Shown: positions 20,918 through 32,983 of the stretch, in pieces
Numbering within the stretch: the stretch's first letter is position 1
How the letters are laid out: every line of letters begins with the position of its first letter
Assembly: GCF_000003815.2 (NCBI RefSeq)
Contig: NW_023365776.1
Span: 64,001 to 128,000, forward strand
Source of the DNA: Branchiostoma floridae
Lineage: Eukaryota; Chordata; Leptocardii; Amphioxiformes; Branchiostomatidae
Direction of reading: 5' to 3'
DNA length: 64,000 bases
Notes under the pieces: model-generated
What the model was told of the DNA's origin: nothing
What the model saw: the letters and a program-made list of their open reading frames with translations, nothing else
Databases searched by the model: none
Made by a program: the position numbers and the translations under genes

Positions 20918-23900
20918 ATGGAGTACGAAGATGTATTGCGAGAGCACCTCGGTGAGTTCGGCAGGTACCAGAAACTGGCAGCCTTGCTCACCGTCTTGAT
21001 CGGTCCGTCCGTCGGTGCAACCATGTTCGCCCAGGCTTTCCTAGCGGCCACACCGGCGCACCACTGCCGCTTTTACCAGAACGACTCCTCGGCGATGTAC
21101 GGCCACCCTTCCGAGAGGCTCAGCTCCAGCGTTCCCATGGAAAACGTGGACGGCACGTGGAGATACAGCTCCTGTCTGATGTACAACGGAAGTGGTGAAA
21201 CGTCGACGGAGAGTAACCAAACTGTGACCTGTAGCCACGGCTGGGAGTACGACCAGAGCGTGTATCACAGCACTGTTGTTACAGACGTAAGTACGGTGTC
21301 ATCCCACGATTGGGACTAAGGTTACATTTCCAATCCGGGGCCCGGTCCGTATGCTTTAAGAAAAATTAAAAAAATAAAAATACACATCGTGTCCATGAAT
21401 CTTATTTTGAAATTTTGTATGTTTTTATATTTCCTTTATGTCATTCTTCTCGCTCCCAAAAGCTTCCACACTGGGCCTCAGTTTGGAAATTTATCTTAAG
21501 CATTACTAAGGCCATGTTGATTTAATTATATGGATGACATCCACTGGAAACCCCAAAAACCGATGCGAGCGTGACAATTAAAAAAAAATGTCCAAAAACA
21601 AGTTGCCTTCTTTATGAAATCTAAGTGGTCAGGAAGGTTGAACAAATAACACAAATTCACTTTCCATTAATTAAGTCTATAGGTGTCGTTCACATGTACT
21701 CCTTAACCTTTTCGTCACAATTAGTTAAAATGGCTTTTTGTGATGGGAATGTAGAAAACGTAAAAATCAATTTCAATACGCTTCCATTCATTGTGAGTTC
21801 AGGCAAGTGATGGAAAATGTCCTATTTTACGTTAACATGATTTGAACATGTCAAGCTAATATGTAATTTCCCTGCTTCCAGTACGACCTTGTGTGTGAGC
21901 GACACTGGTTAAAGGAACTGGGACAGTCCATCTTCATGGTGGGGGTGGCCGCTGGGGGACTCATTTCAGGAACGACATCGGACAGGTACAAGGTCGATTT
22001 CATTAAATGAATGAAGACCTTTATTGCACATTTTTGCCACACCGGGCTAAGTACAGGTCACAACAAGACATGTTGAAAAGATACAATTAATAGATAGGGA
22101 TACAAAATGAGACTTTTGCTGGATAAATCCAACTTCTCCTCGCTTTTCTGTTATAGTAGAGATAAAAGAGCAGATATGCTTGTTCCATTTCCTTTGAGAG
22201 GAAATAGAAATCCATTGTGTCGGCTTGTCCAGTCATTTCGTTTGCTTTCAGTACAAGTATTATGAAAATAGCCATGAAAATATTGTCCGGAGGAAGGGTT
22301 ACAACTGTCCTGTCAACACAAAACCATCCACTATTATAATTCATTTTAGATTATTGAATTTGCTGCATGTTTTGTCAGATTCGGTCGCCGTCCCACAGTT
22401 GTGGCCTGTATAGTGATACAGCTGATTTCAGGACTGGCTGCTGCCTTCACCACAGATTACGTCACCTTCCTCGTTCTCCGCCTGCTTGCCGGCGGGGCTG
22501 CCAACGGTGCCTTCTACGTCGGCTTGACTCTAGGTATCAGTTTGGTTCTCATCTCACATAGTTAAAGCTTAGGTCCCAATTGGAAAAAGGGCTGTTTTTT
22601 TCACTTTCGGGCGTGACGCCTACATGGCCGGCCCCGGGTTGAATTTAAGTCGGACTTAAAATGAACACGGGACCAAGTAGCAATTAGACGCTGCCCGATA
22701 TCCGCCCATCCATTTCGCTTGTAGTCGACACTTATGTTAAGGGCGCAACCCGTCAGTACGTGCAACTGCGTGGTGTCCACGTACCAATACGTGGGCAATC
22801 GTTTGGGATCCGTAAGTGGTAAGTACGTTGTAAGCACGACAACAAACGATGTGCAACAAACAATGCACGCAACCAGCTCACGGCCAGGCGTGGCGTGCAG
22901 ACCACATACTTTCGTATTACACCCTGCGCAACCATGCGAGTGACTTGAGTTGAGACGTACTCCCTCCCTGCTTTTGCCATTCCTTCTCCACTAGCCTGAT
23001 TAAATCTCGCTTATAGCAGCCCACCAAACATCTGCCGGCCCCCTAGGGGCCAGTTACAGCCCTGGACAGCGGAGTTTGTGTTACACAGACTACTTCTCCA
23101 CGTTTTTAGAAAAACATGGCCGATGTGGCCTTCCACAAAAACGTACGAATAAAAAGCACGTGCGGCGGGTTGTGCCCTTAGCTATATACTTAACCCGTGC
23201 GTCGAAAATTCGAACAGTTGGCAGAATATCCTAGCACAATTTATCGCAGACCAGTGAGCTTACCCATCGCAAATTCTACTTACTGACACAAACTTCCTAC
23301 TTTTGGTGTCCAGGTATAGAAGTCGTCGGCTCTTCCAAGCGGAATGTCGTGGGAATGACGATTTCTTCCAGCTGGAACCCAGGAGCTGTCTTTCTCGCAG
23401 GTCTTGCGTACTTCTTGCGTGATTGGTGGAGTCTTCAGTTGGCCGTGTCTCTCATGTCGGTGCCCCTCCTCTCGTACTGGTGGTACGTTTACCTGTAAAC
23501 TACGTTTACCTATTACCTACTAGTATTACTATTTGAATGAATGACATGGAGACATCTCCTGTAAGTTCATTTTGAACAGACCTACCTAAAACACGGACCC
23601 ATTCTTACATTACTTTCAATGCAGTGAAAAAAACGCATGAATGAAACATTGACTTCGCCAACTGGTTCAACTGGGTCAAAACTGTAAAGTTGCATTGTAT
23701 CATGTGTATTTTCTTGCCTAAATTTGCTTGATGGAAATTTTCGAGTTAGTACGAAGTTACGATGCGATAAAACATGAGTTATCTTTTTGTACTGGGGTGT
23801 CTGTGTGGAGCAACGGTTAGAGCGTTGGAGTCAGAAGCAGAAGGTCCTGAGTTCTAAACTCGCCATGCCCCTGCCCCCATGACGGTGGAGTGACGCCCAC

Positions 23901-26900
23901 CGAGCCTCACGGCTAATCTGTCTAAAGGTGCCAAAAAACACCTACGTATTTGGTGTTACCAGTGTGTCAACATCTGCACACTTGCCACTGAGACCCGTGA
24001 ATTTTTTTTTAATCTTTTTGTACACTGATGCGTCTAGGCTTCTCCCTGAATCACCAAGATGGCTCCTCAGTAACAACCGGATCAAGGAAGCCAAAATAAG
24101 CATCCAGAAAGCAGCCAAGTTCAACAGGGTCACCATACCGGATGATGTTTACGAAAAAGTCATCACAAAAGCGAAGGACAAAGAACCTGGGGAAAAGTGT
24201 AAGAAGTACAGTCTGGTCGACCTGTTCCGGGGTCCCCGTCTTAGGAGATTCACAGTAACAGTTTCATTAGTCTGGTAAGAGTTATTGTATGCTACTAGAA
24301 CTATGAATATATATGCATTTTTCCTTAATCCAACATAAGCAACGGCACACAAATTGACCCATATGTACAGGTCATACTTAGTTACGTCTGAAAGTTCATC
24401 TGTGTTGGTAGAAGTCATTGTAATATCCAACACAAAATTGGACTCACTCAAATTTTCGAACTTAACAGCACCAGTCTTTGTCAAGGAATGAACAATCTCC
24501 TGCTGTCGTGACGTCACGTTATGCAGATAGACTTCCTGCAATTTATGATCCACTGCTCATTGAGACACGTGCTCTATCTGCATAACATGACGTCACGGCA
24601 GCAGCGGATTGTTCATTTCTTGACAAAGAATTGTGCTGTCCTGTCGAACATTTGGGTGAGTCCAATTTTAGTGTTAAATATTACAGTTATAAACTAGTTC
24701 AAGATTCAGTTACGTCTTGTGTGTTTGCTAGGTTTGCTACAGTGGTTGTGTACTACGCCTTGATCATTGGTTCTGCCGACCTTGCCGGTGACCCCTACCT
24801 GAACTTCGTCCTGGGCGCACTACTGGAGTGGGGGCTGTCGTTTGTGGGCTTGGTTGCCATGGAGAAGTGGGGGAGGAGGCCTGTGGTTGGTGGATTTCTG
24901 TTTCTGACAGGAGCCGCCTGTCTGGCAGTGGCTGCAACGCCAACAGGTGGGCCGATGGTTCTTTAAAGCCGCCCGAATTTCGTGCGACATTCAATGAGGA
25001 TTTGACTAGGATTTAACCCTATTCATACCGGGCTTTTTTGGTCAACCCTGGACTTGGGGCTTTTGCGGCCCTCCACTTCTAAGCCCTGTTACTCTTAAGC
25101 GATTTATCATATAGCCACCAAATTTTCAGGGAATGATATAAGCATGATATCTAAAGATTTTAAGAACTTTGACGCTATTATAACGTAATATGACGTAATT
25201 ATGACGCCATCATTTTGATTGTATTGGCTGCACCCATGAAAAAAGGGTATTCCCAGAAAACTTCAAGGTATGCTACAAAAATGTAACAGCAAGTGCAGAT
25301 AACAGAATAATATTTAGTGTCGGCCAGTTAAAGTAAAGGTTATGCATAATACTACTTTAATTCTATCTTCGTTGATATCAGAAAAAAATATTCTGCAACC
25401 AGAAGGTTGGTGTGCCCTGATGTCGACGGTTTCCTTCACCCCCTGTCACAAAATAACAGGAAACCGATGTGACATTGTGTTACAGAACGACGAGATGTTA
25501 TTCGGTACATCTCCCTGCTCGGGCGGTGTGCTATCGGCGTCGCCTTTAATTGCCTGGCCGTGTACTCCCCTGAGGTGTTCCCCACCGTAGTCAGGTAGGG
25601 TTGTCTAATCACCAAACACTTGGAGCTGAATTGTACATGAAACATAAGGCCTATCTTATTCACCAACTGTCTGTCTGTCTCTCTATATATATATATTTCT
25701 CTCTCATTTGCTTTCTCACTTAGGCATACGTCACATTTCGGGCTGTTAGCGGAAACGAAAAGAATTGAAATTTTACCCAATGAATACGCACAAGGCATGC
25801 TGTTGAATTTATTTTTGGTTAGTTTTGTGCTGTCTTTTATATCATACTTTTCGTTCCCCGAAACTACCCGGCCGGGCCGCTTTATGGAAATGTGACGTTA
25901 GCCTTAAAGGATAGAACCCCACTTCAATGTACCAGCCTCTCTGTTCGTCCTGTCCAAGTTGATGTACTGATTGTAGATAAGTTTCGATCTAACGTTTATA
26001 TATACTTCTGTTATAGCCCTGGAAATGGTGAAGCGTTGATAATTTAGAGAAAACTCTTGTCTTTGTGTTTCCGGGTATTTGTGGTCAACATAACTTTAGA
26101 ACCTCTGGATTGATTGTAATTACATTTTGGTAAGTGGGTAGATGTTGGGAAGAAAAAGGTTAAGGTCAATATTGGTCCCCTGGGGTGTGACCATGGTACT
26201 GCAGCAGAACTTCTTTTTTTTTTGGTAACTTTTGACCTGGACGTGCTATGGTCTTGTTCATTTTGCTTCAGGACGATGGGTGTGGGTGTGGCCAACATGT
26301 GGTCCCGTGTAGGCGGCATCCTGTCCCCGTTCGTGTCCCTGCTGGCGGACGTGTGGCCGCCCCTCCCCATGATCACGTTCGGGATACTCTGCACTCTCGG
26401 CGGGGCCGGAGTCTTCAGCCTTCCCGAGACGTTCGGTATCCCTCTTCCGGATACACTTGAAGATGGCGAAAACTTGGGAAGGTAGGCCTTAGATGACAAC
26501 ACTAATCGTAGTGCTTAACTTTCTTCTTAATATACAAAGACATATCAAATTTTCAACGACCGCTGTCTCCTTCTCCTAGATCGATACTGATTACCGTCAG
26601 AACGTAAACTCGCGAGAGTTACAAACACGTGATCTCATTTACACATGATCTTGTAGATACGTGACGTCAGCAATTGGTCAAACGTGTCAGGAAGTTTACA
26701 ACGCCCACCCTCTCTGTTCAGTGATGGCTGGAGTGCCCTGATGTATATGGCCTCCTTGATTTGATCCGTGTGTACCCTTGTGTTGGAAGAAAATTTACCA
26801 TTGTACTACCAACACAGATGAGCTTTCATGATAGTTAAATCAATATGATTGATTAATTCCCATTATTTTATTCAAGCTTTGACGGTTGACCCCATATTAC

Positions 26901-27028
26901 TCATTTTGTGTTCTCATAAATGTCTTCACAGAAAGCAGCCAACAAAGATTGTAAAAACAGACAGGAGAACCGCATCCAAACGCGACTGTGACGTGATCCG
27001 GGACAATGGTGTTTTCTATCTTACATGA
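20918..27028 (+). CDS. SLC22-family organic ion transporter (complete, nine exons)
   Basis: Exons in frame: 20918-21286, 21882-21985, 22379-22533, 23314-23482, 24038-24274, 24732-24946, 25486-25594, 26272-26481, 26932-27028. All introns are GT-AG with matching phases, and the CDS sums to 1665 bp (554 aa), usual for the family. Hallmarks: N-terminus VLREHLGEFGRYQK; a large first extracellular loop with cysteines 50, 86, 105 and 128 and sequons at N55, N90 and N100; the MFS motif SDRFGRRPT (156-164) after helix 2; LLPESPRWLL (267-276) before the central cytoplasmic loop; DLFRGPRLRR; a second EKWGRRP motif; and SPEVFPTVVR with TMGVGVANMWSRVGGILSPF. SLC22 proteins carry organic cations, anions or carnitine across the plasma membrane. 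The substrate cannot be read from sequence. The start has a good context (ATCATGG) and family-like spacing to helix 1. Most introns contain mobile elements. The stop is 0.8 kb from the convergent NTase-TPR gene. Confidence 0.94.
21287..21881. other. SLC22 intron 1 with dispersed repeat
   Basis: Contains GCCATGTTGATTTAATTATA and TGGATGACATCC followed by GATGCGAGCGTG (about 21510-21690). The same repeat recurs at about 31724-31860 and, as a short piece, at 52138-52170. Confidence 0.55.
22005..22145 (-). mobile_element. LINE 3' tail in SLC22 intron 2
   Basis: The motif TGAATGAAGACCTTTATTGC is the reverse complement of a LINE 3' end with a (CATT)n-type tail. No coding part remains. Confidence 0.5.
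22741..23177. mobile_element. TTAA-flanked MITE in SLC22 intron 3
   Basis: The left end GGGCGCAACCCG follows TTAA; the right end CGGGTTGTGCCC is followed by TTAG. The interior matches, in inverted orientation, the element at 9150-9696 (for example the ACTCCCTCCCTGC and GCAACCATGCGAGTGAC blocks). The TTAA-like target suggests a piggyBac-type mechanism, which is inference. Confidence 0.65.
23795..24005 (+). mobile_element. tRNA-derived SINE in SLC22 intron 4
   Basis: The head GTGTGGAGCAACGGTTAGAG resembles an A box region, and GAGTTCTAAACTC resembles a B box. A (T)-rich stretch follows about 190 bp later, 30 bp before exon 5. Not a functional tRNA. Confidence 0.5.
24380..24717. mobile_element. 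Fold-back element abutting SLC22 exon 6
   Basis: Two long inverted arms (about 24415-24531 and 24573-24690) match through blocks such as TTGGACTCAC(T/C)CAAAT, TTTGTCAAG(G/A)AATGAACAATC and GTGACGTCA(C/T)GTTATGCAGATAG. The element is bounded by a 10-bp direct repeat AGTTACGTCT (24380-24389 and 24708-24717), consistent with a target-site duplication of the Mutator-like size class. Its right border is 14 bp before exon 6. Confidence 0.75.
24947..25485. other. SLC22 intron 6, nothing recognised
   Basis: AT-rich, with a short TGACGTAAT-type repeat near 25180-25210. No mobile element is clearly delimited. Confidence 0.4.
25855..25906. mobile_element. Solo end of the CGTCACATT/CCCGGCCGGG family, in SLC22 intron 7
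   Basis: CTACCCGGCCGGGCC followed by AAATGTGACGTTAGCC and then TTAA matches, in inverted orientation, the left end of the insertion at 4905. It is helpful because the TTAA flank is intact here. Confidence 0.55.
26040..26255 (-). repeat. CA-tailed dispersed repeat ending just before SLC22 exon 8
   Basis: The reverse complement matches the 37600-37860 repeat (CTGCAGTACCATGGTCACACCCCAGGGG and AAGACCATAGCA blocks). The match stops about 15 bp before the acceptor TTTTGCTTCAG of exon 8. Confidence 0.55.
26482..26931. other. SLC22 intron 8, nothing recognised
   Basis: No repeat or regulatory signal stands out. Confidence 0.4.
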
Positions 27029-27838
27029 ATTTTGAAATGTTCATATCGGTTCACGCATACATGTGTACACGTATCTCTCAATGTCAACACCAAGTCGACG
27101 GTTACTTGAAGTGGATCAGGATACATATACATGTACAGTAGGTTATCGATATCAATATATCTATCACCCTCCATGTTAATTTTGGAATTCCAGTTTAATT
27201 CCAGACGAACCCTAATCATTTGAAAATCGATGTACCAAATTGATTAATATTTGTATATAGATTATTGTAGTATATTAAAAGATTATTGATATGTAGATTG
27301 CAATTAGATGTCTCCAGAAACAAAGCAAATTCTGGAGAATTCTGAAGAATAATGGCCGAATTCTCCAGAATTCCGGCTCAGGTTCCCAGGATGCTGAAGA
27401 ATTCCCCAGAATTCTGTTCAACCTCTCCAGTTCAAAAACTATTGGTTGTGCAACAATCATGTACTCTTCATCTGAGTTGTCTGATGAAGACATTTGTGAT
27501 GTTTTAGTACCGCTGGTAAGAGAACAATATGTTTGCCTGCTTCATGTCGACCCGCACGGATATACACGCACGTATATGTTTTGTCATGTTCACTGTAGTG
27601 GTCGTTATCATTTGCAGTTCATCAATGAAAAATATTTTGTAAACAATATTTTTGCCTACTGTGATTAATGATGGCCTGTATGGATACATGTATACAACTA
27701 GCATGGTAAATGTAGCGGTCTTTATATCATTTGAAGCAGTTTATAATTTTTCTAAAGTGTGTATTTGTTCGCAAATATGGCGCAAATGTTCTAGTTGACA
27801 GATACACGTGTTTTGCACAGGAATGTTCAACGGTGTTA
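27029..27838. other. Convergent intergenic region
   Basis: Lies between the stop codons of SLC22 (+) and the NTase-TPR gene (-). At about 27300-27430 there is a cluster of GAATTCT(C/G)CAGAA-type imperfect palindromes of unknown meaning. No gene seen. Confidence 0.5.
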
Positions 27839-30800
27839 TCAACAATTTAACTGCCTGTGCATCTCCAACACCTTAGACAACACTTGGAACGCCTTTCCCT
27901 CCTCTCCCATATCTCTCCGCGCTTTACACAGGTTGGTAAGAATTATCAGCACATCCCGGTGTGGCGTGTCATGTCCATAGATCTCTCTCATCATCTTCAG
28001 CGACTTCTGAAGAAATCTAGCTGCCTTCCTATGTTCCCCACGTAGTCTCCAGACCGTACCTAGATTGCCTAGTGACTTAGCGATACACTGATGCGTCGCG
28101 TCGTGGCCGTAAAGCTGTTTCCCCATCTTCAGAGCCTGCTGGTTCAAGTCCAACGCTTTTGAATGATTGCCGTGATTACTCCATGCTGAAGCCAGGTTGT
28201 GGAGTGACGTTAGAGTGTCCGGATGAGCCGCGTCATCTCCAAAAAGACGCTGTCTCATATTCAAAGCCTTGTCGTGTAAGTTGATTGCCTTTTCGTGCTC
28301 GCCTATGTTATTCCAAGCCATGCCTAAATTGTTGAGAATCGACGCGACCTCAGTGCAGGACATGTCGTGGCCGTGCACAAGTGTCCACATTTCCAAAGCC
28401 TGCTCGTAGAAGTCGATAGCTTTTTTGTGATCGTCTAGGTCACTCCAACAGGTTCCTACGTTGCTGAGTGACCTGGCAATGTCAGAATGTGCAACATCTC
28501 CGTGCAAACGTTTTCTCATTCGTAGAGCATCTTCGTGGTAGTGGATTGCTTTCCTGGGATCACCCAAATGTTCCCAAGCTCCGCCCAGGTTCATGAGAGA
28601 CGATGCAATGTCAGTATGCAGTGTATCATAGCCATAGAGCCGTCTGGCTAGAGCCAAGGCATTTTCAAGTATGTCGATCGCTTTCCTGTACTCCCCCAGC
28701 TCAATCCAGGCTGTGCCCAGGTTGTTAAGTGAAACCACGATTTGCGGGTGCATTGCATCCTGTCCCCATACTAGTTTCCTCATCTCTAGGGCCTTGTTAT
28801 AAAAGTGAATGGCTGTCTTACAGTCCCCTAGCTCTTGCCATGATCTACCAAGACCATCCAGCGACCACGCGAGATCTGGGTGTGCCCCTTCGTGACCGTA
28901 TATAGTTTTTCTCATATCGAGAGCCTGTCCACAAATATGGATCGCCTTTTTGTAGTCTCCCAAGTAACCGTAGACTGCCCCTACGTTGTTGAGAGACAGT
29001 GCGATGCTTGGATGCACCGCGTCACTTCCGTGTATACGTTGAAACATATTCAGAGCTTCCTCATAGTAGTCCTTGGCTTTCCTGTAGTCTTCCAGACGAC
29101 TCCAAGCTTCTCCAAGGTTGATGAGAGATGTCGCCACCTCTGAGTGATCCATACCCTGTCCGTACAATGTCTTCCATAGATCCATGGCCTCTTCGAGAAA
29201 TCTTAGAGCTTTTCTATGATCACCCAGAGCACTCCACGCGAAGCCAATACTGTTCAGTGACGAGGCAATTTCTGAGTTCGCCATTTCGGAACCAAAGACT
29301 CGTTTCCTCACAGCCAGAGCCCTCTCAAAGAAGTCCAATGCCTTTCTGGGATCGCCAAGATCTTGCCAGGCCGATCCGAGGTTATGGAGCGTGATAGCAA
29401 TTAGGGGGTGCGCCATGTCTCGTCCGTACAGAATTCTGTACATGCTTAGCGCCTGTTGATGTACATCAAATGCTTTCTTGTAATCTCCCGCCTGAGCTAG
29501 TGCTATACCGAGATTGTCTTGGGAGACGGCAATATCTGGGTGAGCCGCATTTGCCCCATAAATGTGTTTCCTCATATCCAGAGCCTGTCTGTAGAAATCC
29601 ACTCCTTTTCTGTAATCTCCAATGCACAGCCAAGCGGCTCCGAGGTTGTTTAGTACTAAAGCAATGTCTGGATGTTTCGCGTTGGCCCCGAATATACGCT
29701 CCCTCATATTCAGGGCCTTTTCATAGAAGTAGATAGCTTTTCTGTCATTACCCATATCACTACAAGTTTTGCCGAGATTATTCCATAACATTGCAATGTC
29801 CTTGTGTGCCGATTTGCCGTGTACTCGTTTCAGTATTCTCAGAGCTTGTAGGTATAAAGCCACTGCTTCTTCCGTATTTCCCAGATAGTTTGCAACTATG
29901 GCAAGACCAGTAAGCGAGGTCGCGATATCAGGGTGTGCTTGTTCCTCTCCATGTATATCTTTGTACATCTTCAGGGCTCGTTCGAAGAAATTCTTTGCTT
30001 GTGTGTATTCTCCAAGCTTCAGACAGACATGACCGAGGCTGTGTAGGTTTGATGAAGTCATGGGATGTGTGGTGTTTCCGTACATGATCTTCTTCCTTTT
30101 TAGTTCGGTTTCTAATTGTTCTTTAGCTGATGTGAAATTGCAGAGCTCTGAGTTCATTTTACCCATGATTTCTTCGGTGCAATTGAATAGAGTTGATGAT
30201 ACTAGAGACCTCAGCTGCTGGTCTTGGGGTTTTAAGAGAATTCTACGAAGAGGGACAGCGGTGTAGTAATACCTGTACAACATCTTACGGTTTGGGAGAT
30301 AGAAAACCTTTTCAATGACTGGTGTGGTGGTACCTGTTATGCTAGTGCTAGTAGGCACCAAGGCAGACATGTTTTCTTTCTGCCCTCCATTTTCTATGTA
30401 CGTCCTCAGCCTCAGCTCTGCTGAGATACTAACAAGAACCGCCAGATGTCGCGCGTTTTCTTCACTCACATGGTTTCCCTTTTGCAGTTCTTCTATCAAT
30501 GCCCACACACTGCTTGCCTGGACACCGCAGCGCAAGGCAATATTCTGTACGGCGATGGCGGGGAAGCGATATATTTCCTTCTTTACGTTCAGAAGCGTTG
30601 CTGTTAGTTTAGGAGTGCTGAATTCTTCCCTGTCTGCCATTTGAGCGCTGGCGTCGACACCATTATTCCTAAATGTTGCCGACACTGCCATCAGGTACTC
30701 TTTCACTAGAGCAATCTCGCCTGTGATGTAGCACGCGCTCTGCAAGATGTCTGATAAGTGATATCCTTCCGCGAGGGCAAAGTCAAGCCTCTGATACATG

Positions 30801-32555
30801 GCCATTTTCCTAGGCGTTTGAATGAGCTCAAGAGCCGGCTTGGTATTCGTCTGCTTCCGCCCGAGTGGAGTTTTGCTCGCCCATGGCATGGCTCCGTCAA
30901 ACGAGAAACCGTGAGGCGTTACGGAGTCATAGAACCAACTGTCTCCCGGATCGTCGGAGTAAAAATCATTCAGTGATTTTACCCCCATTGCGGGTAGAAT
31001 GGTCTCTCCCAGGTTGATGATTTTTAGATGTAAGTAGTGGGTAATGTTTCGAAAGTATTGTTTATTGTCATCAGAATCGGATCCGTCTTCCAGCAGTATT
31101 GCAAATTCCAGATCGGAATACGGAGTTACCAATTCTGTAGCCTGTGAACCCAAACCTATGACGGCATACTTACATGGCGGCTGCCCCATAACATTGGTGC
31201 ATTCAACAATGAGCTTGTGTATGAAGTGTATCCTGTCCTTGGCTATGTTTTGAAACAGTTCTTTCACAGCTACAGCTCTTGCCGTTTCAACCTCTTTCAC
31301 TACTGCACCATATCCATCGTACTTGTATGGATCGTGTCGTTGCTCAATAGCGGCAAGTTGCCCTTTCACGTTTTCTCGCATTGTTTTCAAACCATTCTTA
31401 TGCTGTTTATTCGTCTCAAAATGATTTGGTTTACAGTCCGAGCCCAAAGTATGTTGAACGAACGCCTGCTCTGTCTGTTCTACAGCATGTGCTATGGCCT
31501 TCCTAAGCTCTTCCTCCGTTGTTCTCACCAAGGCTGCGTTGTAGAGGGCGGCGGCTTTGGTGAAGTCTGAACCTTGTTGAGTCATCTTCCCACGTTCAAG
31601 GTAGACGTTTCCCATCTTGTGTAAACATTCGGCTTCTAACTGCACGACTGAGGGCTCCTTCCCTGTGTTGATGAGATAATGATTTATAATAGTATACAAT
31701 TGATAACGTTTTTACGGAGATAAGGATTTGATTATATGGATGACATCCTCTGGGAACCCCAAAACTGATGCGAGCGTGAGAATAAAAAAATGTCTGGCCA
31801 AAAAATGCCTTCATGCATTATGCAATCTAAGTGGTCTGACAGTTTAAACAAATGACTAAAAACACAGAGTATGATATACCGAACAATAAATTCTTCATTT
31901 TTGTTCTTTCCCATCTTCCCCTATGACCGTGAAATTAACCTTGCAATTTTATGATATTAGTACACGATTTCTGATATGTATTTTTTTTCATCCAACGGCA
32001 CATATTTGCACATTTTGCAGCTGCTTTGTACGGTTTACAGTATGGTAGAATTTTTTTTATTAATTTTTGGAAATGGACGAAAATTGATGCGCGCACAGAT
32101 GGCATCCAAATTATCAAACCAACATTACCGAAGGTCGAAAAAGGTCAATTTACCAAAATTTTTTGTATTGATTTTATATACATACAACTGTCTTGTAAAC
32201 AGCACGTTTTACCCACCGTACTCACCATGAACAAGCTTCAGCGCAGAGGCAAACAGAAGCTCTGCCAAGTCTAACCGTCCCATCTGCTTCGCCTGGTCCC
32301 CCAGACAGCAATGTTCTCTGTACGACCTGTATGAACGATAAAATCACACAACGCTAGTTCACCTTTATCCGCGGGGTAACCTATATCCGTTGTTTTGAAT
32401 GATGTATTGATAGGGTGGGTTTTTTTTTTCAAATGTGATCATGTGGTCGTGAGAATACAAATATTAAGAACTTACCTGAAATCATCTGTAGTTTGAAAAC
32501 CTGTAACTGCCATGGGGGGTTCGTTGTCACTCGTTCTCTTCCTGACGTCAGTCCT
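27839..32555 (-). CDS. Nucleotidyltransferase-fold protein with 17 C-terminal TPRs
   Basis: Minus-strand exons 32476-32555, 32226-32326 and 27839-31662 splice in frame with GT-AG borders. If translation starts at the ATG at 32513 (context CCCCCCATGG), the product is 1320 residues. If spliced to the exon at 34130-34671 it is longer. Order: a TPR-like N-terminal part (EHCCLGDQAKQMGRLDLAEL, then KAAALYNAALVR); a nucleotidyltransferase core GLGSQATELVTPYSDLEF with the pattern G-S-x(10)-D-x-E (G218, S219, D230, E232); an all-helical segment with GYHLSDIL and LRLRTYIENGGQ; then 17 near-identical units of 42-44 residues (about 579-1320) of the kinesin-light-chain/nephrocystin-3 TPR type, with core LNNLGxAWxxLGDYRKAIDFYEQAL. 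The NTase pattern keeps the acidic residues that bind metal in the pol-beta/GlnD superfamily, so activity is possible. TPR arrays bind protein partners. The substrate is unknown. I know this architecture as multicopy in Branchiostoma. The exon carrying all TPRs has no introns. Confidence 0.9.
31663..32225. other. Last intron of the NTase-TPR gene
   Basis: Contains the TGGATGACATCC / GATGCGAGCGTG dispersed repeat (about 31724-31860) also seen in SLC22 intron 1, and a TTTACAGTATGG...GATGCGCGC segment (about 32000-32100) shared with 47870-47990. Confidence 0.5.
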
Positions 32556-32778
32556 CTATAACAAATAACAAAGGTTTGTTAACGTGTGTTATCATAAGGA
32601 AAAGAAAAACTTATCATAGGTAAAATAATACATGATTATCAAAATTAAAAATGAGTAATACATGTACATTGTATATGGGAGCCGCGGAAACCAACAAGGA
32701 TGGTACCCAGAGGTGAAACTTGGCAGATGGTCAAATGTCAGGAACTCGAGGACGGCATGTGCCCGAGAGTGCAGCATG

Positions 32779-32983
32779 TACTGTAAATGCAGAAATGTTC
32801 GCGGTTTTCGCGGTTTTCGCGGTGACCACTTCACAGCGAATTTAAAACCACTGCGAACATTTTTTCTATTATGGTATTAGATTGTAGTCTATGATGTAAC
32901 CGCGAAATTAAAACCACCGCGAAAAGTCCTTTTTCCCTTAACCGCGAAATTAAATCCCCGCGAACTTAAATGCATTTACAGTA
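32779..32983. mobile_element. MITE with TACTGTAAATGCA termini
   Basis: Inverted ends TACTGTAAATGCA and TGCATTTACAGTA with interior CCGCGAAATTAAA motifs, the same family as 6567-6754. It lies 220 bp upstream of the possible start exon of the NTase-TPR gene, so it could sit in its promoter or in an upstream intron. Confidence 0.75.

Noticed and set aside
27300-27430. Heat-shock-element cluster
   Set aside because: GAA/TTC words are frequent, but their spacing does not follow the regular alternating 2-base spacers of true heat shock elements.
27857-31570. Plus-strand frames across the NTase-TPR exon
   Set aside because: Antisense shadows of the TPR repeats, with no domains or splice signals.
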